Made by a program: the position numbers and the translations under genes. A stretch of 64,000 nucleotides of DNA, taken from Hydrogenophaga sp. Root209. GTDB taxonomy: Bacteria > Pseudomonadota > Gammaproteobacteria > Burkholderiales > Burkholderiaceae_C. The DNA is taken from assembly GCF_001428625.1 (NCBI RefSeq), contig NZ_LMIE01000012.1:418388-482387 (forward strand). The letters are read 5' to 3'. Below are positions 16,726 through 26,032 of the stretch, piece after piece (position 1 is the first letter of the stretch; every line of letters begins with the position of its first letter). The notes beneath the pieces are model-generated. The model did no database searches. It was not told the origin of the DNA and saw only the letters and a program-made list of their open reading frames with translations.

Positions 16726-17616
16726 ATGCCCAGCCCGAACGACGACGCCCTGCCTTTTCCCGCCCGGGCCATCCTGGCCGCCAAGGGCAGCACATGGCAG
16801 GACTGGCAGGTGAGTCCGGGCAACGGCAACAAGAAGGCCAAGGGCGTCTCGCTCAAATCGTTCAAACCCGACGCCAAGCCGTTTTCCAGCGGCAGCAAGT
16901 CCACCGATCAGGCCGCTTTGGCCGGAATCGCCGAAGAGCTCGACGCGCTGCAGAACCTCTTCTATGCCGACGGCCGCTACAAGCTGCTGGTGGTGCTGCA
17001 GGGCACCGACACCTCGGGCAAGGATGGCACGGTGCGAGGCGTCTTCGCACGCACCAGCCCGCTGGGCGTGCACACCGTGGGCTGGAAAGCGCCCACCGAA
17101 GCCGAACGCGATCACGACTACCTCTGGCGCATCCATCAGAAGGTCCCGGGCGCCGGCGAGATGACCATCTTCAATCGCAGCCACTACGAAGACGTGCTGG
17201 TACCGGTGGTCAATGGCTGGATCACGCCGCAGCAGACGCTGCAGCGCTACGAACACATCAAGGATTTCGAGCGCCTGCTGGCCGAGACCGGCACGGTGAT
17301 CCTCAAGTTCATGCTGCACATCAGCAAGGACGAGCAACGCGAGCGCCTGCAGGAGCGGGTGGACGATCCCGAGAAGCATTGGAAATTCAGCCTGGGCGAC
17401 CTCGATGTGCGCAAACAATGGGACGACTACCAGAGCACCTACGAAGCTTTCCTCAACGCCACCAGCACACCCTGGGCACCCTGGACCGTGGTGCCCGCTG
17501 ACTCCAAGACGCACCGCAACCTGATGATCGCCACCCTCGTGCGCGACACGCTCAAGGCGCTGGACTTGCGCTTTCCCCCCGAAGACCCGAAGCTGACCGG
17601 GCTGAAGATCGCCTGA
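16726..17616 (+). CDS. Polyphosphate kinase 2 family protein (PPK2)
   Basis: A protein of 296 residues (302 if started at the ATG at 16708). It has the PPK2 P-loop GTDTSGKDGTVRGVF near residues 93-107, the lid/acidic segment FNRSHYEDVLVPVV and the conserved DYQSTYEAFL and WTVVPADSKTHRN blocks. PPK2 enzymes move phosphate between polyphosphate and nucleotides; a single-domain protein of this length fits class I or III (ADP or AMP/ADP phosphorylation), which I cannot tell apart by eye. It is followed 39 bases later by icmF and may share a transcript starting near the 16662 palindrome. Confidence 0.9.
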   Translation: MPSPNDDALPFPARAILAAKGSTWQDWQVSPGNGNKKAKGVSLKSFKPDAKPFSSGSKSTDQAALAGIAEELDALQNLFYADGRYKLLVVLQGTDTSGKDGTVRGVFARTSPLGVHTVGWKAPTEAERDHDYLWRIHQKVPGAGEMTIFNRSHYEDVLVPVVNGWITPQQTLQRYEHIKDFERLLAETGTVILKFMLHISKDEQRERLQERVDDPEKHWKFSLGDLDVRKQWDDYQSTYEAFLNATSTPWAPWTVVPADSKTHRNLMIATLVRDTLKALDLRFPPEDPKLTGLKIA

Positions 17617-17655
17617 AGCCGGGCACCGTTTTTGACACCGACAGAGAGAGACACC

Positions 17656-20600
17656 ATGAGCAACCTCGCCGCCGAATTCCAGGCCCTGGCCAACTACCGC
17701 CCCACGCACAAGGTGCGCTTCGTCACCGCCGCCAGCCTGTTCGACGGGCACGACGCGGCCATCAACATCATGCGGCGCATCCTGCAGGGCATGGGCGCCG
17801 AGGTGATCCACCTGGGCCACAACCGCTCGGTCGACGAGGTGGTCACCGCCGCGCTGCAGGAAGACGCGCAGGGCATCGCGATCAGCTCCTACCAGGGCGG
17901 TCACGTGGAGTACTTCAAGTACATGGTCGACCTGCTCAAGAGCCGGGGCGGTGAACACATCCAGGTGTTCGGCGGCGGTGGTGGCGTGATCGTGCCCGGC
18001 GAGATCCGCGAGCTGCAGGACTACGGCGTGACGCGCATCTACAGCCCCGAAGACGGGCAGAAGATGGGCCTGGCCGGCATGATCGGCGAGATGGTGATGC
18101 GCTGCGACCGCGACTTGAGTCCCTTTGCGCCGACGTCTTTGGCAGCGATTGAAGGCCAGGGCGAGATGAACTGGCGCGCGCTGGCGCAGCTGATCACGGT
18201 GCTGGAGAACGGCAACGCGGATGCGGCCATCGTCTCGGCGCTGCGTGAACAGGCCAAGAGCAAGAAAGTGCCCGTGCTCGGCATCACCGGCACCGGCGGC
18301 GCGGGCAAGTCCTCGCTCACCGACGAACTGATCCGCCGCCTGCGCCTGGACCAGGACGACAGCCTGCGCGTGGCCGTCATCTCCATCGACCCCTCGCGCC
18401 GCAAGAGCGGTGGCGCCCTGCTGGGCGACCGCATCCGCATGAACGCGATCAACCCGTGGCAGCAGGGCCAGCGCGTGTACATGAGATCGCTCGCCACGCG
18501 CGACTTCGGCAGCGAGATCAGCGCCGCCTTGCCCGACGTGATCGCCGCCTGCAAGTGCGCCGGTTTCGACCTGATCGTGGTGGAGACCTCGGGCATCGGC
18601 CAGGGAGACGCGGCCATCGTGCCGCACGTGGACGTGCCCATGTACGTGATGACGCCCGAGTTCGGCGCCGCCAGCCAGCTCGAGAAGATCGACATGCTGG
18701 ACTTCGCGGCCTTCGTGGCGATCAACAAGTTCGACCGCAAGGGCTCGCTCGACGCCCTGCGCGACGTCTCCAAGCAGGTCCAGCGCAACCAGGAGGCCTG
18801 GAGCACGCCGCCCGACCAGATGCCGGTGTTCGGCACCATGGCCGCGCGCTTCAACGACGACGGCGTGACCGCGCTCTACCAGGCGCTCAAGGCGAAGCTG
18901 GGCGAGCTCGGCCTGCCGCTCAAAGAGGGTCGCCTGCCGGTTGTCAAGGTCCGCCACAGCACCAACCAGACGCCCATCGTGCCGCCCGCGCGCACGCGTT
19001 ACCTCGCCGAGATCAGCGACACGGTGCGTGGCTACAAGAAGAAGGCGATCGAACAGGCCCGCCTGGCGCGCGAGATCCAGCAGCTCACCGAAAGCGCCCG
19101 CATGCTGCGCGTGGAAAAGCCCGAGCGCTCACGCGCCGCGGAGGCCGTGATCGACCTGGCGCAAGTGCGCGAACTCGACCAGGACCCGGCCGCGCGCAAG
19201 CTGCTGACCCAGTGGCCCGACATGCAAAAGGCCTACGCGGGCGACGAGTACGTCGTGAAGATTCGCGACAAGGAAATCCGCACCGCGCTCACCACCAAGA
19301 GCCTCTCGGGCACGACCATCCGCAAGGTCGCGCTGCCGAAGTACGAGGACCACGGCGAGATCCTGAAGTGGCTGATGCTCGACAACGTGCCGGGCAGCTT
19401 CCCCTACACCGCCGGCACCTTCGCCTTCAAGCGCGAGGGCGAGGACCCCACGCGCATGTTCGCCGGTGAAGGCGATGCTTTCCGCACCAACACACGCTTC
19501 AAGCTGCTCTCGGCCGGCACACCGGCCAAGCGCCTGTCCACCGCGTTCGACTCGGTCACGCTCTACGGCAACGACCCCGACCCACGCCCCGACATCTACG
19601 GCAAGGTGGGCAACTCGGGTGTGAGCATCGCCACACTGGACGACATGAAGGTGCTCTACGGCGGCTTCGACCTGTGCCACCCGGCCACCTCGGTCTCCAT
19701 GACCATCAACGGCCCGGCGCCCAGCATCCTGGCCATGTTCATGAACACCGCCATCGACCAGAACCTGGAGAAGTTCGAGGCCGAGAACGGCCGCGCGCCC
19801 ACCGACACCGAAGCCGCCAAGATCCGCGAATGGGTGCTGGCCAATGTGCGCGGCACGGTGCAGGCCGACATCCTGAAAGAAGACCAGGGTCAGAACACCT
19901 GCATCTTCTCCACCGAGTTCTCGCTCAAGGTGATGGGCGACATCGCGGAGTATTTCGTGCACCACGACGTGCGCAACTTCTACTCGGTGTCGATCTCGGG
20001 CTATCACATCGCCGAAGCCGGCGCCAACCCGATCAGCCAGCTCGCGTTCACGCTCTCGAACGGCTTCACCTTCGTGGAGGCGTACCTCGCGCGCGGCATG
20101 CACATCGACGACTTCGCGCCCAACCTGAGTTTCTTCTTCAGCAACGGCATGGACCCGGAGTACACCGTGCTCGGCCGCGTGGCGCGCCGCATCTGGTCGG
20201 TGGCCCTGCGTGACCGCTACGGCGCCAACGAACGCAGCCAGAAGCTGAAGTACCACGTGCAGACCAGCGGCCGCTCGCTGCACGCGCAGGAAATCCAGTT
20301 CAACGACATCCGCACCACGCTGCAGGCGCTGATCGCGATCTACGACAACTGCAACAGCCTGCACACCAACGCCTTTGACGAGGCCATCACCACGCCGACC
20401 GAAGATTCGGTGCGCCGCGCGATGGCGATCCAGCTCATCATCAACCGCGAGTGGGGCCTGGCGAAGAACGAGAACCCCAACCAGGGCGCCTTCATCATCG
20501 ACGAGCTCACCGAGCTGGTCGAAGAGGCCGTGCTGCAGGAGTTCGAGAAGATTGCCGAGCGCGGCGGCGTGCTGGGCGCGATGGAGACCGGCTACCAGCG

Positions 20601-20949
20601 CGGCAAGATCCAGGACGAGTCCATGCACTACGAGATGCTCAAGCACACGGGCGAGTACCCGATCGTGGGCGTGAACACCTTCCGCAACCCGCACGGCGAT
20701 GCGACCCCCGACACGCTGGAACTCGCCCGTTCGACCGACGAAGAGAAGCAAAACCAGCTCAAGCGCCTGGCCGAGTTCCACGCGCTGCACGCAGCCGAAT
20801 CGCCCGCCATGTTGCAGCAACTGCGCCAGGCCGTGATCGAAAACGGCAACGTGTTCGAGGTGCTGATGCAGGCGGTGCGCGTGTGCTCGCTCGGCCAGAT
20901 CACCTCGGCACTGTTCGAGGTGGGCGGCCAGTACCGCCGAAACATGTGA
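17656..20949 (+). CDS. icmF: Fused isobutyryl-CoA mutase IcmF
   Basis: A 1097-residue adenosylcobalamin enzyme with three parts in the order unique to IcmF. The B12-binding domain is at about 15-150 ([15 protein letters not shown], with the cobalt-ligand His32). A MeaI-type G-protein chaperone domain follows, with its P-loop GTGGAGKSS near 210-221 and Walker B-like [11 protein letters not shown]. The substrate-binding mutase barrel occupies about 540-1097. It interconverts isobutyryl-CoA and butyryl-CoA (some relatives act on pivalyl-CoA), linking valine and fatty acid metabolism. The start at 17656 follows AGAGAGAG and the normal N-terminal length. The lipid kinase follows after 7 bases. Confidence 0.95.
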   Translation: MSNLAAEFQALANYRPTHKVRFVTAASLFDGHDAAINIMRRILQGMGAEVIHLGHNRSVDEVVTAALQEDAQGIAISSYQGGHVEYFKYMVDLLKSRGGEHIQVFGGGGGVIVPGEIRELQDYGVTRIYSPEDGQKMGLAGMIGEMVMRCDRDLSPFAPTSLAAIEGQGEMNWRALAQLITVLENGNADAAIVSALREQAKSKKVPVLGITGTGGAGKSSLTDELIRRLRLDQDDSLRVAVISIDPSRRKSGGALLGDRIRMNAINPWQQGQRVYMRSLATRDFGSEISAALPDVIAACKCAGFDLIVVETSGIGQGDAAIVPHVDVPMYVMTPEFGAASQLEKIDMLDFAAFVAINKFDRKGSLDALRDVSKQVQRNQEAWSTPPDQMPVFGTMAARFNDDGVTALYQALKAKLGELGLPLKEGRLPVVKVRHSTNQTPIVPPARTRYLAEISDTVRGYKKKAIEQARLAREIQQLTESARMLRVEKPERSRAAEAVIDLAQVRELDQDPAARKLLTQWPDMQKAYAGDEYVVKIRDKEIRTALTTKSLSGTTIRKVALPKYEDHGEILKWLMLDNVPGSFPYTAGTFAFKREGEDPTRMFAGEGDAFRTNTRFKLLSAGTPAKRLSTAFDSVTLYGNDPDPRPDIYGKVGNSGVSIATLDDMKVLYGGFDLCHPATSVSMTINGPAPSILAMFMNTAIDQNLEKFEAENGRAPTDTEAAKIREWVLANVRGTVQADILKEDQGQNTCIFSTEFSLKVMGDIAEYFVHHDVRNFYSVSISGYHIAEAGANPISQLAFTLSNGFTFVEAYLARGMHIDDFAPNLSFFFSNGMDPEYTVLGRVARRIWSVALRDRYGANERSQKLKYHVQTSGRSLHAQEIQFNDIRTTLQALIAIYDNCNSLHTNAFDEAITTPTEDSVRRAMAIQLIINREWGLAKNENPNQGAFIIDELTELVEEAVLQEFEKIAERGGVLGAMETGYQRGKIQDESMHYEMLKHTGEYPIVGVNTFRNPHGDATPDTLELARSTDEEKQNQLKRLAEFHALHAAESPAMLQQLRQAVIENGNVFEVLMQAVRVCSLGQITSALFEVGGQYRRNM

Positions 20950-20956
20950 GCAACAT

Positions 20957-21862
20957 TTGAGAACAGGCGCGAAGCGCTGCGTGCTGCTCAACCCGCACGC
21001 CCAGGGCGGACGGGCGGCGGCCTTGTTGCCCACGCTGCAGGCCGCCCTGCCGCCCGACGTGGCCCTGCACGCGCCGCGCGATGTGGTCGATGCGCTCGAC
21101 CTGCTGGCCAGCCTGCCCGCCGGCAGCCGTGTGGTGGCGGTGGGCGGCGACGGCACGCTCAACCGCTGGTTGCCTGCCCTGCTGCACAACGACCTTGAAC
21201 TCGGTGTGGTGCCCGTGGGCAGCGGCAACGACGTGGCCCGCTCGCTCGGTCTGCACGGCCGGGCGCCGCTGGCCGCCCTGGTGCACGCCCTCAACGCCGA
21301 CACGCGCCCGATGGACGTGGGATGTGCCGAATGGCGCGATCCCCATGGCCGCGAGTACCGGGCCCTGTTTCTCTCCAGCTTCACCGCCGGCTTCGACTCC
21401 GCCGTGGTGCTGCGCACGCTCACGGGCCCACGCTGGCTCGGCGGCCTGCCGCGCTACCTGTGGGCCACGATGGTCGAGCTGGCCCACCTGCAGACATGGA
21501 CGCTGGACGTCACGGCCAACGGCAAACATCTGCACAGCGGCCCCGCCCTCTTTGCCTCCAGCCTGAACACATCGACCTTCGGCAGCGGCATGCCGGCCGC
21601 GCCGGCGGCGCGCACCAACGATGGTCTGCTCAACCTGCTGCTGGCCGGGCCATTCGGTCGCCTGGGTGCGCTGGCCATGCTGCCGCGCCTGCTCACCGGC
21701 ACACACCTCGGCCACAGCCGCATCAGCACCCGCGCGTTCGAAACGCTCACGGTGATCAGCGATACCGACCTGCCCCTGGCCGCCGACGGCGAGTTCCTGG
21801 GATACGCCCGGCACTTGCGGATGAGCGTGCTGCCGGGTGTGCTGCCGGTGGTGGGAATCTAG
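20957..21862 (+). CDS. Diacylglycerol kinase-family lipid kinase
   Basis: A protein of about 301 residues with the DAGK catalytic fold: LNPHAQGG near the N-terminus, the nucleotide-binding GGDGTLNRWL at about 62-71, and PVGSGNDVARSLGL, all typical of YegS/DgkB-like kinases. It probably phosphorylates a membrane lipid such as diacylglycerol. The first possible start in frame is a TTG at 20957 with no clear ribosome-binding site; because the LNPHAGG motif normally lies within the first 15 residues, this or a nearby GTG must be the start. It is closely spaced behind icmF and converges on the DUF6352-type gene. Confidence 0.83.
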   Translation: MRTGAKRCVLLNPHAQGGRAAALLPTLQAALPPDVALHAPRDVVDALDLLASLPAGSRVVAVGGDGTLNRWLPALLHNDLELGVVPVGSGNDVARSLGLHGRAPLAALVHALNADTRPMDVGCAEWRDPHGREYRALFLSSFTAGFDSAVVLRTLTGPRWLGGLPRYLWATMVELAHLQTWTLDVTANGKHLHSGPALFASSLNTSTFGSGMPAAPAARTNDGLLNLLLAGPFGRLGALAMLPRLLTGTHLGHSRISTRAFETLTVISDTDLPLAADGEFLGYARHLRMSVLPGVLPVVGI

Positions 21863-21866
21863 GTCC

Positions 21867-22949
21867 TCAGGCAACCGCTGCCAGCGGCAGGTTGAGCAGC
21901 AGGTTCTGCGGCTTGATCTTCATCAGGCCCTCGGCGTTCATCGCCAGGCCCAGGTACACCTGCTTGCCGCGCACGTCGGCGCGCATGACCTGCGGATCGT
22001 CGAAGCCCAGGCGAAACAGACTGATCAGGCGCTGCTGCCGTTCGGGCTCCACGTCGTGGCCGAGGTACAGGTCGTTGAGCAAGGCAGTGGATTCGGCGTC
22101 CAGCCCCAGGTGCCAGCGCCACGCCGTGTCCTCCACCCGCGATTCGGGCTGCACCTGCACCGCCACGCCGTGGAAATGCCGCACCCACTTCTGCAGCACC
22201 ACCGCCAGCGCCTTCAAACCCGACTGCGAACGGTTCATGGTGAGCGTGAGACCGTGCGAGAGCTCGCGCTGGATCTCGTGCGTGAGGTCGAGCACGAAGT
22301 TGAAACGTCCGTTGCCCGCTCGACTGCCCAGGTAGCGTGCGGCGTTGTCATCACCCAGCACCTCGATCTGCACCTCGGGAATGGCCGCGCCGCTCTGCAT
22401 GAGCAGACGGCCCACCGCACCGAGTCCGCCGGTCTCATTGAGCATGTCCAGCACCTCGCTGTCACCACTGAGCACGCGCCCGTCCTGCACCCGCACGCGC
22501 TGGCGGCGAAACAGCATCTCGGCCGCGCGCCACTGCCAGGCATCGTCAACACCCTCGAGCAGGTTGCACACCATGGCCTGCACCACCAGATCGAGGAACA
22601 GCGGCGGGATCTGGATCGCGCCGGCCTTGAAGAAGCCGGCGTATGCGGCCTCCAATGAACCGGCCGCGATCACCGCGTCACGAAAGCCGAGGAACAAGCG
22701 GTGGTTGGCGCGGGCATCGGCGTCCTCAAAGGCATCGAGTTCGTGCTGTGCCACGGCACGCGTGGGCGCTTCCACGAGCGAGGCATGCAGTGCCTGCTCG
22801 GCCGAACACGACTCCTCGACCAAGGCCAGTTCGGGCCGCTGCAGCCACAGGCGCCAGTAGGCGTCGGTGGGCACCAGCCAGCCTCGCGGGTTGCGCCTCA
22901 GGTGATCAAAGCCACAGGGAGTCCAGATGGGGAAGGCGTGGGAAGGCAT
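21867..22949 (-). CDS. DUF6352-like conserved protein of unknown function
   Basis: A 360-residue soluble protein without signal peptide or membrane segments. It opens MPSHAFPIWTPCGFDHLRRN and contains DAYWRLWLQRPELALV, matching in my memory a family (DUF6352) mostly found in Burkholderiales. The central part is helical and Leu/Ala-rich; no catalytic motif can be seen. The frame extends 18 codons upstream to 23003, but GGTGG before 22949 and the family's opening favour the shorter form. It stands alone, convergent with the lipid kinase and with 110 bases between it and the beta-helix gene upstream. No function can be assigned. Confidence 0.65.
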   Translation of the reverse strand: MPSHAFPIWTPCGFDHLRRNPRGWLVPTDAYWRLWLQRPELALVEESCSAEQALHASLVEAPTRAVAQHELDAFEDADARANHRLFLGFRDAVIAAGSLEAAYAGFFKAGAIQIPPLFLDLVVQAMVCNLLEGVDDAWQWRAAEMLFRRQRVRVQDGRVLSGDSEVLDMLNETGGLGAVGRLLMQSGAAIPEVQIEVLGDDNAARYLGSRAGNGRFNFVLDLTHEIQRELSHGLTLTMNRSQSGLKALAVVLQKWVRHFHGVAVQVQPESRVEDTAWRWHLGLDAESTALLNDLYLGHDVEPERQQRLISLFRLGFDDPQVMRADVRGKQVYLGLAMNAEGLMKIKPQNLLLNLPLAAVA

Positions 22950-23059
22950 GACATCCACCCGCAGCGCGTGGGCGGGTCTCGCAGGAACACAAAGGGCCTG
23001 CATTGTCGTTCACCACGCGCGGGCTTGCCTGCACCACAGACGCTCCCCCCTCCCCGGCG

Positions 23060-24523
23060 TCAAGGTGCCGACTGCAGCGCCCCCGCCTTGCGAGCACTGC
23101 TCAGGGCGCGCAGCTGGAACGGCCGAGGTGTATCGCGAACGTAGGTGGCATCGAGCACGCTCCCCAAAGTCAGCGAAGCCTGCAAGCTGGCGTTGGGCCA
23201 GAAGTTCGGGCTGGCGATGTTGGCGGCACCGGGGATCTGGTTCGCCAGAGCGTTCACGTTGCCGGTCTGCACGGCGTTGCCGCTGGCGTACGTCCCCACC
23301 ATCAGCGCCTGATTGCCGGTACCGGCAAAGAGGTTGGCCTTCAGCACCACCGACTGGGTGCCTGTACGCACCTGCAGAAAGGCGCCACCCGATCGGGTAA
23401 TCGCCATGGTGTTGTGCGTCATTGCCAGCGTGTTGACGGAATGCAGAAGTCCTTCGGAGCCGTAACTGATGGCGCTGGGGTTCTGCGCATTGGGACCCTT
23501 GTGGAACAGGTTGCCACGGAGCACCACGCGCCCGCCTTCGGCAAAGTCCGCCAGATAGCTGGAGGTCCCGGTGGGGCCGTCCATGAAGTAATTGTTTTCA
23601 ATGATCGACTCGCGCGCCCGAGTCTTGAGGTTGTGGCCCCTGTTGGCTTCGTGGAAATAGCTGCCCGTGACGGTGAGGCGGTCGATCCTGCCCACATAAA
23701 GGTTGTGCCCCAGGCCCCCGGCCACCAGGCTGCGCGCGAATTCGGAGCCTTCGATGATCAGGCTGGTACCGGCGGTGTTGTGGGTCAGGATGCCATTCTG
23801 GTTGTCAAAGAAGCCGCTGTTGCGCACACGAAGCCAGCCCCCGTGTTCGGCACGGATGCCAGCTCCGTTGCGGTCGGGCACGGTGGCATTGTGGAACTCG
23901 ACGCTGTCGATCGTGACGTTGGTACCCGACACCACCCAGATGCCCTTGCCGCCGGCATTCTTGCCATCCGCAAACAGCCGGGCGCGACCACCGACACCGC
24001 AGAGCGTGAGGTTGTTGTTGCGCCAAGTGGCGACATCACCGCGGTAGTCCGCGGCGGCGATGCGGATCACGTCGCCGTCGCGCGCCACTGCGGCTGCCGC
24101 ACTGGGCACCGCATAGGTCTTGCCGACGCCAACGTTCAGCACACGGCCCGGGGCTGTGTCGCAAGCGGTTCCTGCCGAAGGGACCGGTGCTGGTGCTGGT
24201 GCTGGTGCTGGTGCTGGTGCTGGTGCTGGTGCTGGTGCTGGTGCTGGTGCTGGTGCTGGCACAGGAGTTTGACCCTGAGCCAGAGCTCGAACTTCCGCTT
24301 CAGCCAGAGCTTGAGCGGCCAGGACTCGGGCTCGGCCTTCGGCAATGAGTTGAGCTTGAGTTTTGGTTTCAGCCTGAGCGAGCAGTAGCGGTGCCTGGAC
24401 CGGATCGAACACGAGGTTCGAAGCGTTGTCGCCCAGGGTCGCGGCATCAGCGTCACCGCCACCACATGCACCCAAGGTGACGGCAACGGAGACCAGGCAG
24501 GCGTAGCGGTGCGACTTTTTCAT
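23060..24523 (-). CDS. Lipoprotein with right-handed parallel beta-helix domain
   Basis: A 487-residue envelope protein. The signal peptide ends in lipobox LGAC (Cys near residue 20), followed by GGGD. Residues about 25-80 are Ala/Gln/Glu-rich and helical, then comes a Pro-Ala repeat of about 12 units (about 85-110), and from about 120 a beta-helix with repeating IRIAAADYRGDV, NNLTLCGVGG, VTIDSVEFHN and IIEGSEF turns as in pectate-lyase-like and carbohydrate-binding proteins. The Pro-Ala stretch probably spans the periplasm or cell wall. No catalytic residues are evident, so substrate binding or surface attachment are both possible. The start at 24523 is set by the lipoprotein signal. Confidence 0.8.
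   Translation of the reverse strand: MKKSHRYACLVSVAVTLGACGGGDADAATLGDNASNLVFDPVQAPLLLAQAETKTQAQLIAEGRARVLAAQALAEAEVRALAQGQTPVPAPAPAPAPAPAPAPAPAPAPAPAPVPSAGTACDTAPGRVLNVGVGKTYAVPSAAAAVARDGDVIRIAAADYRGDVATWRNNNLTLCGVGGRARLFADGKNAGGKGIWVVSGTNVTIDSVEFHNATVPDRNGAGIRAEHGGWLRVRNSGFFDNQNGILTHNTAGTSLIIEGSEFARSLVAGGLGHNLYVGRIDRLTVTGSYFHEANRGHNLKTRARESIIENNYFMDGPTGTSSYLADFAEGGRVVLRGNLFHKGPNAQNPSAISYGSEGLLHSVNTLAMTHNTMAITRSGGAFLQVRTGTQSVVLKANLFAGTGNQALMVGTYASGNAVQTGNVNALANQIPGAANIASPNFWPNASLQASLTLGSVLDATYVRDTPRPFQLRALSSARKAGALQSAP
24186..24257. repeat. Hexanucleotide microsatellite (GGTGCT)12
   Basis: Twelve perfect tandem copies of GGTGCT, encoding alternating Pro and Ala on the minus strand inside the beta-helix lipoprotein gene. 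Because the unit is six bases, gain or loss of copies would alter linker length without shifting the frame. The perfect DNA identity, not just amino acid repetition, points to recent slippage. Confidence 0.97.
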
Positions 24524-24814
24524 TGGGCGAAGTATCTCGTCAGGGTTGTTCGAAGGGGCCAAGTTTGGAGGCTCCTTCGAAAAGGATCGCGTCAGGAAGT
24601 TCGCGGATGTAACGGCAATTTCGACCCCCCACCGTGGCTCTGGTACCGTGGGTCCTGTGGTGCGCTCTGTGGCCAGCCCGCCAAGTGAAACGACAACCCG
24701 ACACAGTTCATTACCAAGTCACACGCATGGAGCACGCTCATCGCCCCTGGGCATCACTCTGTCGATTCGCAAGAAGCCCCGTCTTGCAAAGCCAGCTCAT
24801 TGAGGATAGACCAC
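24524..24814. other. Divergent intergenic region with two inverted repeats
   Basis: The 291 bases between the lipoprotein gene and arginase hold no convincing gene. At 24551-24579 CGAAGGGGCC pairs with GGCTCCTTCG (one G-T position) across 9 bases, about 28 bases before the lipoprotein ATG. At 24769-24787 GCAAGA and TCTTGC flank 7 bases, about 30 bases before the arginase ATG. Either could be an operator or an RNA hairpin. Confidence 0.45.
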
Positions 24815-25732
24815 ATGCAAAAACACATCAGCCTCATCGGCGTCCCCACCGACATCGGCGCGGGCGCGCGCGGTGCCTCCATGGGCCCCGAAGCCATGCG
24901 CGTGGCCAACCTGGCCAGCGTGCTTGAAAGCCACGGTTTGAACGTGCTCGATCGCGGCAATCTCAGTGGGCCACCCAACCCCTGGCAACCGCCCACCGAC
25001 GGTTACCGCCACCTGCCCGAGGTGGCGGCGTGGAACGAAACACTGCACCACGCGGTGCACGCCGAACTGTCGCTGGGACGCCTGCCCATCGTGCTCGGCG
25101 GTGACCACTGCCTGGGCCTGGGCTCGATCAGTGCGGTGGCCCGCCACTGCCGCGAGAAGGGCAAACAGCTGCGCGTGTTGTGGCTCGACGCCCACGCCGA
25201 CTACAACACCGCTGCCCTCACGCCCAGCGGCAACATCCACGGCATGCCGGTGGCGCTGCTGTGTGGCCATGGCCCGGCGCTGCTCACCGGCATTGGCGGC
25301 ACCACACCGGCCATCGACGCCAGCGTGGTGCGCCAGATCGGCATTCGCAGCGTGGACGCTGGCGAGAAGCGCCTGGTGCACGAAGCGGGGCTGGAGGTGT
25401 TCGACATGCGCTACATCGACGAGATGGGCATGCGCCACACGATGGAGCAGGCGCTCTCGGGCATGGACGACAACACCCACCTGCACGTGAGCTTCGACGT
25501 GGACTTCCTCGACCCCGACATCGCCCCGGGCGTGGGCACCACGGTGCCCGGCGGCCCCACCTACCGCGAGGCGCAGCTGTGCATGGAAATGATCGCCGAC
25601 ACCGGACGGCTGGCCTCCATGGACGTGATGGAGCTCAACCCGGCACTCGACGTGCGCAACCGCACGGCGGAACTGGCGGTGGATTTAATCGAAAGCCTGT
25701 TCGGGAAGTCCACGCTCATGAGGAAGGGCTGA
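24815..25732 (+). CDS. rocF: Arginase
   Basis: A 305-residue enzyme hydrolysing arginine to ornithine and urea. The binuclear manganese ligands are all visible: GGDH (95-98), DAHADYN (125-131) and SFDVDFLDPD (about 225-234), with the substrate loop after NIHGMPVALL. The N-terminal ISLIGVPTDIGAGARGASMGPEAMR is the arginase rather than agmatinase pattern. GAGGATAG before the ATG supports this start. It ends directly against the small monooxygenase-like gene on the other strand. No arginine transporter or arcD-like gene lies nearby. Confidence 0.93.
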   Translation: MQKHISLIGVPTDIGAGARGASMGPEAMRVANLASVLESHGLNVLDRGNLSGPPNPWQPPTDGYRHLPEVAAWNETLHHAVHAELSLGRLPIVLGGDHCLGLGSISAVARHCREKGKQLRVLWLDAHADYNTAALTPSGNIHGMPVALLCGHGPALLTGIGGTTPAIDASVVRQIGIRSVDAGEKRLVHEAGLEVFDMRYIDEMGMRHTMEQALSGMDDNTHLHVSFDVDFLDPDIAPGVGTTVPGGPTYREAQLCMEMIADTGRLASMDVMELNPALDVRNRTAELAVDLIESLFGKSTLMRKG

Positions 25733-26032
25733 TCAGCTCTTGCCTACAAGCTCAAGGTGCTCGACCACCGGCGGCTGCGCGAAAAACGGGCCGACGATCG
25801 CGCGCCACTGGGGGAACAGGTCGGAGCCACGAAAGCCCACGGTGTGATCTTCCAGCGTGTCCCAATAAATCATCAGCAGGTAGCGGCCCGGCGTCTCGAT
25901 GCTGCGGTTGACCTTGTAGCCCTTGAAGCCATTGGCGTGAGCAATGACAGTGCTCACCCCACGCAGGATGGCTTCTTCAAACGCTGAGCTCTTGAGGGGG
26001 TCGATGCGGATGTCCGCGTGTTCGAGAATCAT
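25733..26032 (-). CDS. Antibiotic biosynthesis monooxygenase (ABM) domain protein
   Basis: A 99-residue single-domain protein with a dimeric alpha+beta barrel pattern: [10 protein letters not shown], then HANGFKGYKVNRSIETPGRYLLMIYWDTLEDHTVGFRGSDLF. Family members include cofactor-free monooxygenases and heme-degrading enzymes, but many have unknown roles. Its start lies 56 bases inside the end of the upstream GMC oxidoreductase gene, implying coupled expression and perhaps action on the same substrate or its oxidised product. Confidence 0.75.
   Translation of the reverse strand: MILEHADIRIDPLKSSAFEEAILRGVSTVIAHANGFKGYKVNRSIETPGRYLLMIYWDTLEDHTVGFRGSDLFPQWRAIVGPFFAQPPVVEHLELVGKS

Noticed and set aside
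24186-24257. CRISPR array
   Set aside because: The repeat is a continuous hexamer without spacers and lies inside a coding region.
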